Part shown: piece by piece, positions 30,897 to 38,688 of the stretch
How the letters are laid out: each line of letters opens with the position of its first letter
How positions within the stretch are numbered: the first letter of the stretch is position 1
IMG/VR virus record: IMGVR_UViG_3300035698_002427
Location: 1 to 57,376 of that record
DNA from: a virus
Length of the DNA: 57,376 bases
Direction: 5' to 3' (one strand)
Position numbers and translations under genes: made by a program
Notes under the pieces: generated by a model
The model's input: the letters and a program-made list of their open reading frames with translations, nothing else
Database searches by the model: none
What the model was told of the DNA's origin: nothing

Positions 30897-31328
30897 ATGA
30901 CAGAATGGATCAATTTTCCGGAAAATCCTGAAGATTATGTTGGAATTATATATTGTATAGTTAATAATATCAATAACAAAAAATATCTCGGAAAGAAACA
31001 ATTACTTAAGAAAATACGGTTAAAAAAGAATAAAACACGAAAAAGGGATAAAATTGTATGGAAAGATAACGATGTTGAAAATTACTGGGGGTCATCTAAA
31101 GAATTATTACAAGATATTGAAGAATATGGTAAAAATAACTTTAAAAGAATAGTAATAGAGAATTGTACATCAAAATGGCACATGTCTTACGCTGAACTTA
31201 TGTGGCAACTAGAATTTAATGCTCTAATGAGTGATAATTTTTATAATTCCATAATTAATGTAAGATTGAACAAGGCTCCAAAAAATTACATTGACATTGA
31301 GAGAAAGCGTGATAACATTCAATTATGA
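30897..31328 (+). CDS. SegE-like GIY-YIG endonuclease
   Basis: 143 residues. GIIYCIVNNINNKKYLGKKQ (residues 17-36) is the SegE form of GIY-YIG. WKDNDVENYWGSSKELLQDI and YGKNNFKRIVIENC, then a conserved SYAELMWQLE containing the catalytic Glu, follow as in the phage SegE family. It is probably a free-standing homing nuclease. It is late-type promoted and overlaps the next gene's start region. Confidence 0.75.
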   Translation: MTEWINFPENPEDYVGIIYCIVNNINNKKYLGKKQLLKKIRLKKNKTRKRDKIVWKDNDVENYWGSSKELLQDIEEYGKNNFKRIVIENCTSKWHMSYAELMWQLEFNALMSDNFYNSIINVRLNKAPKNYIDIERKRDNIQL

Positions 31329-31822
31329 TAATGATTACCCCATATGATGAATATATTGAAGACATAGACATTGTATTTAAACGTACAAATAACAATATAG
31401 GAGAATTTGTTTCAAATCATGGTGAAGGTATTTCGTTTGATTTTACAGATAAAAATAATAAGCGTCTATACACTCACTATTTTTTATATAATATATGTGA
31501 ACAAATAAAAATTATTGAGCATAAGCTGATATATTATAACAATACAGTGTCCAAAGATCCATTTCGCAATGCTCTAATAAGTAAAACAAGAAGAATATTC
31601 GGACTTAAGATATTTGATGGCGTTTGGGACTTTCGAAAATTTGTAGACTTACTCAGTTATCAATATATTGGAGTTGTTGACAGGTTTGAATTATTTGTGG
31701 ATTGTGATTGCAAGCCAAAAAACATGAAGCATATCAAGAAATACTTAGAAAAAGAAGGACTCTCCCAATTAGGAGATACATACTTCAAGGACATTGCCAA
31801 TAAGATGCTTATTATGTGTTAA
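31325..31822 (+). CDS. hypothetical protein
   Basis: 165 residues, aromatic and charged. It is mixed alpha/beta with a D-C-D-C-K-P stretch near residue 135. Not recognised. It overlaps the end of the SegE-like gene by 4 bp. A second ATG at residue 3 is possible. The TAA stop is the first half of the next late-type box. Confidence 0.5.
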   Translation: MIMITPYDEYIEDIDIVFKRTNNNIGEFVSNHGEGISFDFTDKNNKRLYTHYFLYNICEQIKIIEHKLIYYNNTVSKDPFRNALISKTRRIFGLKIFDGVWDFRKFVDLLSYQYIGVVDRFELFVDCDCKPKNMKHIKKYLEKEGLSQLGDTYFKDIANKMLIMC

Positions 31823-31825
31823 ATA
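31820..31825 (+). promoter_or_regulatory. late-type box TAAATA formed by the upstream stop codon, 5 nt before ATG 31831
   Basis: TAA (31820-31822) ends the previous gene. TAAATA, 5 nt (GCAGT), ATG. Confidence 0.65.
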
Positions 31826-31830
31826 GCAGT

Positions 31831-32202
31831 ATGAGTAGATTTCTCGAATTGCTAGAAGCTTCTGATCCACATAATACAGGAGATCCCAAATGGTTACTTG
31901 TAGATTTTCTTAAATCTAAGGGTATTAATGTATCGATGGTCAGGGATACCGACATGTTGTATATTGATACAGGGAATAGCACTATTGCAGTTACAATTTC
32001 CAATCAAGAAGAAGACTCTCAACAAGAAAATGACATGGTGACGGATATTTCTAAAGATGGGACTGACCCTCTAAACCCCCAAGCCGCACAAGTTAAAAAG
32101 CAACGTGCTGCTCTTGCTCCAAAAGTAATCAAAAAGGCCCAAACAGGTATTAAGCAATTACAAAAAGATATGCAAAAACCCATAGCTAACAAAGTAGTAT
32201 GA
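31831..32202 (+). CDS. putative internal head protein with leader ending LLE
   Basis: 123 residues from ATG 31831. MSRFLELLE|ASDP is a short leader with an L-x-E site. A small alpha/beta domain follows (WLLVDFLKSKGINVSM, MLYIDTGNSTIAVTIS), then an acidic linker and a basic Lys/Gln-rich tail (VKKQRAALAPKVIKKAQ). First of five consecutive genes with such leaders. The function of the mature protein is unknown. Confidence 0.6.
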   Translation: MSRFLELLEASDPHNTGDPKWLLVDFLKSKGINVSMVRDTDMLYIDTGNSTIAVTISNQEEDSQQENDMVTDISKDGTDPLNPQAAQVKKQRAALAPKVIKKAQTGIKQLQKDMQKPIANKVV

Positions 32203-32585
32203 AATCAAAAACCTTACGATTAATAGAACACCGCTTAAATCTGATTACAGAGCAGGGTGAAGACCCGCAAATGCAACCGATGGCACCAGACCAAGGAGGA
32301 CAGCAGATGGACGTTCAGGACGTTACAGAGGAACCTCCGGGTGGTGCGGACGAGACAATGCCCTTAACATCTGAAGGAGAAGACAAATACATTAAAGATC
32401 TCGTCGATGCTGCCTTGTTTCAACCAAGCGCAGAAGAGGCAAATAGTCTTTTGAATCTTCAGAGTGTGATGGAATTGAAAAAATTCACGAACGCAAGGGA
32501 AGAGGTTCTTCCAATTGTTTTGGGCATTATCTCAAAAGAAACGCAAGCTAATGACATGAGAGCAAATCTCGATGCATTAGATTGA
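32199..32585 (+). CDS. putative internal head protein with leader ending ITE
   Basis: 128 residues. MKSKTLRLIEHRLNLITE|Q has a basic amphipathic leader with an I-x-E site. A Gln/Pro/acidic disordered region follows (residues 19-65), then a helical domain. ATG overlaps the previous TGA (ATGA), so it is expressed by coupling from the late box at 31820. Confidence 0.55.
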   Translation: MKSKTLRLIEHRLNLITEQGEDPQMQPMAPDQGGQQMDVQDVTEEPPGGADETMPLTSEGEDKYIKDLVDAALFQPSAEEANSLLNLQSVMELKKFTNAREEVLPIVLGIISKETQANDMRANLDALD

Positions 32586-32591
32586 TAAATA
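32586..32591 (+). promoter_or_regulatory. late-type box TAAATA, 5 nt before ATG 32597
   Basis: The previous gene's TGA (32583-32585) is followed directly by TAAATA, 5 nt (CTTAT), ATG. Confidence 0.6.
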
Positions 32592-32596
32592 CTTAT

Positions 32597-32968
32597 ATGA
32601 AATTTAAATCAGATGAATTAATTTGGGAAGCCTATATTGCAGAGAATATGGAGATGGGGGGAGGAATGGAAATGCCCGAGAATGATGGGGCCGCAATGGT
32701 CATGGAATTTGAACCCGCAATAGGCGAAGTCGAAGAAACCGAAGGCCCTGAAGAAATTGACATTGCTGTCTACGTAGAAATTAAGAAATTGGCAGAATAT
32801 TCCGACAGGATATTTAAAATGTGTCAAGAAACTGAATTGGAGCCTTGGATGCTTGCTCAACTAGTCAAAGCGTCAAGCTGGGTTTCGGATGTTTGGCACC
32901 AACTTGACGCAAGCGCGGATTTTGCAAACTCAGGATTCGAACAATCGGACAATATTGACATTCAATGA
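32597..32968 (+). CDS. putative internal head protein with leader ending IAE
   Basis: 123 residues from ATG 32597. MKFKSDELIWEAYIAE|N ends in IAE, the same cleavage tripeptide as the T4 IPIII leader. A Met/Glu-rich acidic region follows, then a helical domain with Trp residues (WMLAQLVKASSWVSDVWHQL). The mature function is unknown. Confidence 0.6.
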   Translation: MKFKSDELIWEAYIAENMEMGGGMEMPENDGAAMVMEFEPAIGEVEETEGPEEIDIAVYVEIKKLAEYSDRIFKMCQETELEPWMLAQLVKASSWVSDVWHQLDASADFANSGFEQSDNIDIQ

Positions 32969-33405
32969 TCCCATTCAATGAATACTTTCTGGAAAAAACT
33001 ATACTTGGTCTGGAAGAGACCATTTATATAGATGGTATTGGGCAAATTAGAGCTAAGTTAGATACGGGAAATGGCGCATTTAATGTTATTCATGGAACTG
33101 ACATTAAATCTGATGGATCGATGGTTCGTTTTACTACAGAAAATGGGGTAGTCCTTGAAAAACCCGTTTCAGATACAATTTCAATCAATGTTGGAGCAGG
33201 ACACAAGGAAGAACGTCCCGTGATTCTCCTCAATGTCAAAGTTGGCGGAAAAATATTCCGGGAGGTCCCATTTTCAGTGTCAGATCGGACAGAGAACACC
33301 CACAAAATTTTAATTGGTAAGACGTTTATTCAAGATGAACTAGACGCCTTAATCGATGTGAGTCTTATGGACGTTGCGGGGAAGAACATGGAGGTAAAGG
33401 TATGA
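32965..33405 (+). CDS. RimB/retropepsin-like putative protease domain with capsid-targeting-like leader
   Basis: 146 residues. The leader MIPFNEYFLE|K is followed by a compact beta domain: IRAKLDTGNGAFNVIH (residues 27-42) with the D-T-G of the retropepsin-like 'ATP-dependent zinc protease' (RimB, PF05618) family, then VRFTTENG, RPVILLNVKVGG, DRTENTHKILIGKTFI and LIDVSL, in the order of that family. This family is linked to RimK-type modification in bacteria. Protease activity here is inferred. ATG overlaps the previous TGA. Confidence 0.6.
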   Translation: MIPFNEYFLEKTILGLEETIYIDGIGQIRAKLDTGNGAFNVIHGTDIKSDGSMVRFTTENGVVLEKPVSDTISINVGAGHKEERPVILLNVKVGGKIFREVPFSVSDRTENTHKILIGKTFIQDELDALIDVSLMDVAGKNMEVKV

Positions 33406-33959
33406 GAACGTATTCACAAGCAGAATTATTGGAAGAGGGATTTTGGGACAAGTTTAAAGGGGCCGCAAAAGGCGCGGCTAAAACTGTGAGAGGAGCAACA
33501 CGGGCAGGTGCAACCATTGCACGGGCAATAGCACCAGAAATCACAGACCCATTAGACGAGATACAAACGGGATTTAGAAATGTAAAGAACTCGTTTAGGC
33601 AAGGTAAGGCAGGAGTGGAGGACCCAAAACTCGCGGTCAAAAACATGACATCAGACGAGATTGACCGGGAAAAAGAGACACAGGAAGACCGTAAACTTGG
33701 AATAACCACTCGCCCCCAATATAATAGACCTCAAAATCAACAAGTGAAAGCGTCTCCAATCACTCAGAATATCAAAGATGGGATCACAATAGGATTAAGA
33801 CAACGACAATTTCAAATTGTGCCTGGGTATCCAATCCAACAAGTGGGAGTCGGCAAACAAAACGCGGTATTTTACAAAGTCTTAGTTCAGAATCCACAGG
33901 CTCAGAAAGAATGGGTTGTCGTTGACGCGAATGGGCGAGACTCTCCGAATCAAGCTTGA
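33402..33959 (+). CDS. putative internal head protein, Ala/Lys-rich, leader ending LLE
   Basis: 185 residues. MRTYSQAELLE|E is the leader. An Ala/Gly/basic amphipathic stretch (FKGAAKGAAKTVRGATRAGA) follows, suited to membrane or DNA contact, then a Gln/Pro linker and a small beta domain. ATG overlaps the previous TGA. GGAGG 7 nt upstream could act as a ribosome site, one of few seen. The TGA stop lies inside the next gene's -35 box. Confidence 0.6.
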   Translation: MRTYSQAELLEEGFWDKFKGAAKGAAKTVRGATRAGATIARAIAPEITDPLDEIQTGFRNVKNSFRQGKAGVEDPKLAVKNMTSDEIDREKETQEDRKLGITTRPQYNRPQNQQVKASPITQNIKDGITIGLRQRQFQIVPGYPIQQVGVGKQNAVFYKVLVQNPQAQKEWVVVDANGRDSPNQA

Positions 33960-33983
33960 CAATTCGAATCTTGGAGTTATACT
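33956..33983 (+). promoter_or_regulatory. sigma70-like promoter, near-leaderless
   Basis: TTGACA (33956-33961), 16 bp, TATACT (33978-33983), 9 nt, ATG 33993. Confidence 0.75.
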
Positions 33984-33992
33984 GAAATCGAT

Positions 33993-34256
33993 ATGAAAAT
34001 TGAAATTGTCGCCAACAATGATGAGTTGTTCAAAATGGACACGGATACTCCTTTGCTTCTCCCAGAAGATATACGTTCTATGCAATACACAGAAGACGTA
34101 GAGATTGTGGACCCGGCCCGAACAGAACCCGCTGTCGTGCATACCCCAAAAGTAAAAGCACCGCAAGGTGTTCCTTTTGAGAATCACAAGTTTAATGGTC
34201 CCGGTTTTTTCGAAGGAACTTCTTGGGAAGGTAAAATGCAGCGACCCAATAGCTAA
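33993..34256 (+). CDS. small hypothetical protein
   Basis: 87 residues, acidic at the start (ANNDELFKMDTDTP), with no recognised domain. Its own sigma70-like promoter suggests early expression, unlike the late-type genes before it. The stop overlaps the convergent phoH gene by 4 bp. Confidence 0.5.
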   Translation: MKIEIVANNDELFKMDTDTPLLLPEDIRSMQYTEDVEIVDPARTEPAVVHTPKVKAPQGVPFENHKFNGPGFFEGTSWEGKMQRPNS

Positions 34257-34984
34257 ACTCTCAGGACTTGAGTGATGTGTTTTAGTATTTGAGAGCGAAC
34301 GATATCAGTCGTATCCAATTTCATGCAGAATATATTATTCTTCACCGAATGCTCGGTGTCAAAGGCGTCAAAAATCGGTCTGAATCCAGACTCCCGAATG
34401 TCTGTTTGATTTGAATCTCCACATACAAAATATTTGGAATGTCTACCAAATCTGGTAAGAATTGTTACGATTTCACCTCTGGTCATATTTTGAGTTTCAT
34501 CTAAGATGACAGCGGATCTGTTGAAGGTTAAACCTCGAACAAAGTTCACGGGTATGGCTTTAATACATCCATATTCCATTAGAGATTTTGTTGTGTGGCT
34601 ATCGACAATTTCGCCAAGTTTGTCCATCAGGGGCATTGCATATGGTCCAAATTTCTCCTCAACCTCTCCCGGCAAAGCCCCAATAGACTTTGAAGAACTT
34701 TCAACAACCGTTCTAATATAAATGATGTGATCCACATGCCGGTCCTTCAACAACTCAAGTGCTGAATATACTGCCATATAAGTTTTCATTGATCCGGCGG
34801 GTCCATTCACGAAAACCATATTTGTATTTGGGTTTTGAGACGCGAAATAGAAATCCGAATGGTGGGCATTAAGAGGAAACTGTTTTTTTAATTCTATGTG
34901 TGAACAGTTGAAGTTTTTATCGAACGCATCTGTAAATTCTTCAGATGTTTCTTTCCGTTTTCGAGAGACTCTTTTTGTAGGCAT
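34253..34984 (-). CDS. phoH: PhoH-like P-loop protein
   Basis: 243 residues. VFVNGPAGSMKTYMAV holds the Walker A loop, with Met where a Gly is usual before Lys. IIYIRTVVESS, AIPVNFVRGLTFNRSAVILDETQNMT (Walker B) and FVCGDSNQTD are the typical PhoH segments. PhoH is common in aquatic phages and probably acts as an RNA/DNA helicase-like or nuclease-associated ATPase; its role in infection is not settled. TAAATA lies 7 nt before the ATG. Confidence 0.85.
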   Translation of the reverse strand: MPTKRVSRKRKETSEEFTDAFDKNFNCSHIELKKQFPLNAHHSDFYFASQNPNTNMVFVNGPAGSMKTYMAVYSALELLKDRHVDHIIYIRTVVESSSKSIGALPGEVEEKFGPYAMPLMDKLGEIVDSHTTKSLMEYGCIKAIPVNFVRGLTFNRSAVILDETQNMTRGEIVTILTRFGRHSKYFVCGDSNQTDIRESGFRPIFDAFDTEHSVKNNIFCMKLDTTDIVRSQILKHITQVLRV

Positions 34985-34991
34985 CTACAAC

Positions 34992-34997
34992 TATTTA
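34992..34997 (-). promoter_or_regulatory. TAAATA box, 7 nt before the phoH ATG
   Basis: Minus strand: TTAAATA, 7 nt, ATG 34984. A weak -35 (TTGCTT) lies 15 bp upstream. Confidence 0.5.
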
Positions 34998-35044
34998 ATC
35001 CAGAGATAAAAAAAGCAAGACCGGAAAAAAAGATAGATTTCCCA

Positions 35045-35072
35045 TTGACAATTAGAGATTGTGTGGTAAATT
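35045..35072 (+). promoter_or_regulatory. sigma70-like promoter of the glycan operon
   Basis: TTGACA (35045-35050), 16 bp, TAAATT (35067-35072), 9 nt, ATG 35082. No other good promoter is seen until 43.6 kb. Confidence 0.65.
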
Positions 35073-35081
35073 TAAAGGTAT

Positions 35082-35813
35082 ATGAGACTTGCAATTTCTG
35101 GAACCGCAAATACAGGCAAAACCACATTGGTCAATGCGTTCAAGCATAGATGGCCAATGTATACATCACCCACAAAAACTTATAGAGATATCCTAAAAGA
35201 GAAAAACCTGAGCCATTCCTCGGAAACGAGTGCCGAGACTCAATTGGCAATTCTTGATTGGATGATGTCTGAGCAAAAAAATTATCCCAAGGATTCCTAT
35301 GTGATCTATGATCGCTGTCCTTGGGATAATTTAGCATATACTCTTCAGGGGAATGCAGATGGCTTGATTTCGGATGAAGTTACAGCCGCTTCAATCTCCT
35401 TTGTTAAAAAATCCATGAAAGAATTGGATATTATCTTCTGGTTGAAGTATAATCCCACAATTAAAATTGTAGATGATGGTGTGCGAGACACCACAGATGG
35501 ATTTATTGAAGAAACGGATAAGATTTTTGGCGATCTGTTCGATCAATACATGGACAATCTCGATCAAGATATTTTTTATCCAAAAGAAGACTGCCCTGCT
35601 ATCATCGCTCTGGATGATGCATTTCCAACTGTTGATGATCGCATGATGTTTATTGGAGAGTTCCTAAACAAAGAGGGAGATCTAATTGAAACGGACGAGT
35701 CGATCTTGAGTATGGACAATCTGAAAATCTACGAGGATATTCTGGGAGATCAGAAAAAACAAATAGAGGCAGATGCCAGATTGAACAAAATCATTGGAGA
35801 ATTGAAAAAATGA
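35082..35813 (+). CDS. P-loop kinase-like ATPase (NadR/AAA_28-type)
   Basis: 243 residues. SGTANTGKTTLVNAF (Walker A, residues 6-20), SYVIYDRCPWDNLAY (about 78, resembling the D-R motif of deoxynucleoside or NadR-type kinases) and IFWLKYNPTIK. A small-molecule kinase of nucleotide, sugar or cofactor type is likely. It is the first gene of the glycan operon and is coupled to the next by ATGA, so a role in sugar metabolism is possible. Confidence 0.6.
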   Translation: MRLAISGTANTGKTTLVNAFKHRWPMYTSPTKTYRDILKEKNLSHSSETSAETQLAILDWMMSEQKNYPKDSYVIYDRCPWDNLAYTLQGNADGLISDEVTAASISFVKKSMKELDIIFWLKYNPTIKIVDDGVRDTTDGFIEETDKIFGDLFDQYMDNLDQDIFYPKEDCPAIIALDDAFPTVDDRMMFIGEFLNKEGDLIETDESILSMDNLKIYEDILGDQKKQIEADARLNKIIGELKK

Positions 35814-36667
35814 AAAGTCCAGGGAAAATTGGGGTAGGCATTATCACCTGTAATCGGCCAGAAATGTTAAAAAAATGTTGTCTGTCGCTTAAAGATAATG
35901 CCACCATTGACGAAATAATTATCATAGATGATGGAACTGAAAGAGTGTCTCCTAATTGGTTTCTCGAAAATCGGATTTTTCACACGGAAAATGGAGAGTT
36001 AGAGATTAACAATAGGGTAAGTCACAATTATACCAATTTGGGTGTAGGGGAATCCAAAAATAAAGCTCTTAATCATCTATTGGATACGAGATGTGATCAC
36101 ATATTTTTAATTGAGGATGATATCTTTATTAAAGACCCAACTGTTTTCCTAAAGTATATAGAAGCATCTTTAGTCTCTGGAATCCAACATTTCAATTTCT
36201 CCCAACATGGTTTGATGAATAAGACTTTTGATGGAAGAAAAACACCCAACCCCCGATTGATTGTAGATTATGGTGGGGTGAAAATTCCATTATACCCACA
36301 TTGTGTGGGGGCATTTTCATATTACTCGAAATACTGTCTCGATTTTGTGGGATTATTGGATGAAAGATATGTCAATGCTTGCGAGCATGTGGATCATACG
36401 TATCAAATCATTAAAAAGGAAATGCATCCCCCGTTTTGGTATTTCGCAGATATTGAAAACTCTTGGGAATATTTGGGAGATGAGGAATGGTCCTTGGCGA
36501 ACTCCACGATCTCTTCTAAGCCTAACCATCAGCAGATGATGCGGGACGCAGATAAAATCTTCGTTGAGACGCACGGGCATCTCCCGGTCGAAACTCCGCA
36601 GGTTGGAGAAGAAGATGTAATAAAAACTTTAAAAGAAATTAAAAAGACATGGACCTTACAATTGTAA
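35810..36667 (+). CDS. glycosyltransferase family 2-like
   Basis: 285 residues. GVGIITCNRPEMLKKCCLSL (GT-A start), EIIIIDDGT, NLGVGESKNKAL and HIFLIEDDIFI (D-D metal motif, about 100) are standard GT2 features. YPHCVGAFSYYSKYCLDFVG and ERYVNACEHVDHTYQI form the acceptor half. The sugar is unknown. It overlaps both neighbours. Confidence 0.82.
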   Translation: MKSPGKIGVGIITCNRPEMLKKCCLSLKDNATIDEIIIIDDGTERVSPNWFLENRIFHTENGELEINNRVSHNYTNLGVGESKNKALNHLLDTRCDHIFLIEDDIFIKDPTVFLKYIEASLVSGIQHFNFSQHGLMNKTFDGRKTPNPRLIVDYGGVKIPLYPHCVGAFSYYSKYCLDFVGLLDERYVNACEHVDHTYQIIKKEMHPPFWYFADIENSWEYLGDEEWSLANSTISSKPNHQQMMRDADKIFVETHGHLPVETPQVGEEDVIKTLKEIKKTWTLQL

Positions 36668-37359
36668 CGTGTAATCATAATACCCCAAAATTAATTCGAA
36701 ATTTGGTGAAGTCGGTCAATAATACTTGTGAAAGTGTTCCTAAAATATTGGTGGTTGATACGGGCCACCACCCAACACCATACCAAGAAATGGCTATTGG
36801 TGCGTCTTATTGGTGGCACCCTGACAGGTCACATGGGGATGCTGTTAATGGTGCTATGTCTAAAAAATCAATTAAGACTCGATACATGCTATTAGTGGAT
36901 TCTGATGTTTTGTTCCTCAAAGATATTAAAAAACCCTTCGAAAAATTTAAAGAGTCCGGTGTAGCGTTGATGGGCGAAGTGGTCGGAGATCGAGGAGGAA
37001 AATCATTATACCCTAGAGTCAATCCATGGTTCTGTTTTATAGATTTGGACACCATCAAGGCTAACGACATCGAGTTTTATGACCAGTATAGAACAAAAGA
37101 AATTAAATCTGAGAAGATTTATGATATAGGCTCAACATTCTATGAGGATATTTTAGGAAAAGGATTAGAAATTGGAGATGCTAAAATGGAGGGAAAGTAT
37201 TTTAAACATTATGAAGGAATGTCTTGGAGAGTTCAGAAATATGATCCCTCTAATGGAGACACTGACATCGATGTTGGAGGAACTCATGATAACAAAGCAT
37301 TATATGAGTATGGTTTAATGGTGGCAAAGCAATACGAGATAGACATTAAGGAATTATGA
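36649..37359 (+). CDS. glycosyltransferase family 2-like
   Basis: 236 residues. LTIVTCNHNTPKLIRNLV, KILVVDTGHHP, HGDAVNGAM and YMLLVDSDVLFLKDI (D-S-D metal motif, about 85) show the GT-A fold. GSTFYEDILGKGLEI and FKHYEGMSW make up the C-terminal part. It overlaps the previous gene by 19 bp and the next by ATGA. Confidence 0.78.
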   Translation: MDLTIVTCNHNTPKLIRNLVKSVNNTCESVPKILVVDTGHHPTPYQEMAIGASYWWHPDRSHGDAVNGAMSKKSIKTRYMLLVDSDVLFLKDIKKPFEKFKESGVALMGEVVGDRGGKSLYPRVNPWFCFIDLDTIKANDIEFYDQYRTKEIKSEKIYDIGSTFYEDILGKGLEIGDAKMEGKYFKHYEGMSWRVQKYDPSNGDTDIDVGGTHDNKALYEYGLMVAKQYEIDIKEL

Positions 37360-37970
37360 AAACATTAAATGATTATTTTGAAAAAATATATTGTTTGAAT
37401 TTGGATCGGAGAACTGACAGATGGGAGAAATGTCAGGAGAATTTCAAAAAACTTCATCTAAATGTTGAAAGAGTCTCGGCAATAGACAAACATACCCTAA
37501 CATCCAATACTTCAATATCTGAAGGACAATTGGCTTGCTCGAAAAGCCATCTATCAATGATACAAAAGGCTAAGGATGATCAATTATCCCCCATATTAAT
37601 ATTAGAAGATGATGTGATATTATCCGATAATATCAATGAGGTGTTCGAAAAAAATGTGAATAATATTCCCAGGGATTGGGGCATGTTATATTTTGGGGGA
37701 AATCATTTAAATGGGACGGTTCATGTGGTGGAAGATATTCACCGGATGCGCTCATCTTTAACCACTCACGCATATTCTTTAAATGCTAGATTATATGATG
37801 GGATTCTTTCTGGGGTTGGTCGTAATTGGCCCATTGATGTATATTATGCCAGTATACACAGACAAGTTCCTTGTTATGTAATGCAAGAAGGGGCCAAACA
37901 ATTAGCATGGCAGGATGATGGATATAGTGACATTGACGAAGCTGAATGTCACTATACATGGTTGAAGTAA
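37356..37970 (+). CDS. glycosyltransferase family 25 (LPS-type galactosyl/glucosyltransferase-like)
   Basis: 204 residues. IYCLNLDRRTDRWEKCQ, VERVSAIDK, GQLACSKSHLSMIQKA (the GT25 G-x-x-x-C-x-x-S-H motif) and PILILEDDVIL (acidic motif) place it in family 25, known from lipooligosaccharide synthesis. HAYSLNARLYDGIL and PIDVYYASIHR follow in the usual order. Confidence 0.85.
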   Translation: MKTLNDYFEKIYCLNLDRRTDRWEKCQENFKKLHLNVERVSAIDKHTLTSNTSISEGQLACSKSHLSMIQKAKDDQLSPILILEDDVILSDNINEVFEKNVNNIPRDWGMLYFGGNHLNGTVHVVEDIHRMRSSLTTHAYSLNARLYDGILSGVGRNWPIDVYYASIHRQVPCYVMQEGAKQLAWQDDGYSDIDEAECHYTWLK

Positions 37971-37980
37971 CACAGTAGGT

Positions 37981-38688
37981 ATGAATAATTTTACACTATC
38001 TATAATAATTCCATGCTATGAAATGAGTGGAAAAGGATCAATATTCTTGAAAAAGTCTCTTGATATTTTAAGAAATCAAGATATAGAAACTTTGAAGTTT
38101 GAAATTGTAATTTCCGATCATTCGATTGACGATGAAATTCAAAAATGTTGTGAATTATATACAGATCTCAATATAGGATATATTAAAAATGATCAAAATC
38201 GAGGATCTATGTCGGCAAATGCCAATAATTGTATTCGACATTGTTCTGGAAAATATATAAAACCATTATTTCAAGATGATTATTTATTCTCTAACAATTC
38301 TTTACGATTAATGGTGGACAACATCCAAGATAACTGGATCTCTCATGAATACATTCATTTTGATTACGCTGATAATAAGTATTATAACCAGCGAACGCCC
38401 TATTATAATGCGAATATGAGGTCGGGTGTGAATACTATAGGACCACCAACTGCTACAATTTTTTTAAATGACGATAATTTTTTTGATGAAGAGTTGTCCT
38501 GGTTTATGGATACAGATTTTTTTCACAGAATGTTCTTAAAATACGGCCCAATGACAGTATTAAAATGTAATACGCCATTGAGCGTTGTCACAACTTGGTC
38601 GGGGCAGACCACCAACACCACAATCACTCAAGAATTAATTCAAAACGAATCACAATATATAAAACGCAAATATGAAAACATACACTGA
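37981..38688 (+). CDS. glycosyltransferase family 2
   Basis: 235 residues. LSIIIPCYEMSGKGSIFLKKSL, KFEIVISDHS, NRGSMSANANNCI and YIKPLFQDDYL (D-D motif about 97) are classic GT2 elements. WFMDTDFFHRMFLKYG is the later acidic motif. The 3' end overlaps the next gene by 17 bp. Confidence 0.85.
   Translation: MNNFTLSIIIPCYEMSGKGSIFLKKSLDILRNQDIETLKFEIVISDHSIDDEIQKCCELYTDLNIGYIKNDQNRGSMSANANNCIRHCSGKYIKPLFQDDYLFSNNSLRLMVDNIQDNWISHEYIHFDYADNKYYNQRTPYYNANMRSGVNTIGPPTATIFLNDDNFFDEELSWFMDTDFFHRMFLKYGPMTVLKCNTPLSVVTTWSGQTTNTTITQELIQNESQYIKRKYENIH

Noticed and set aside
33389-33401. Shine-Dalgarno GGAGG as evidence for general leadered translation
   Set aside because: It is one clear case inside coding sequence; most starts, especially those next to promoter boxes, have no comparable site.
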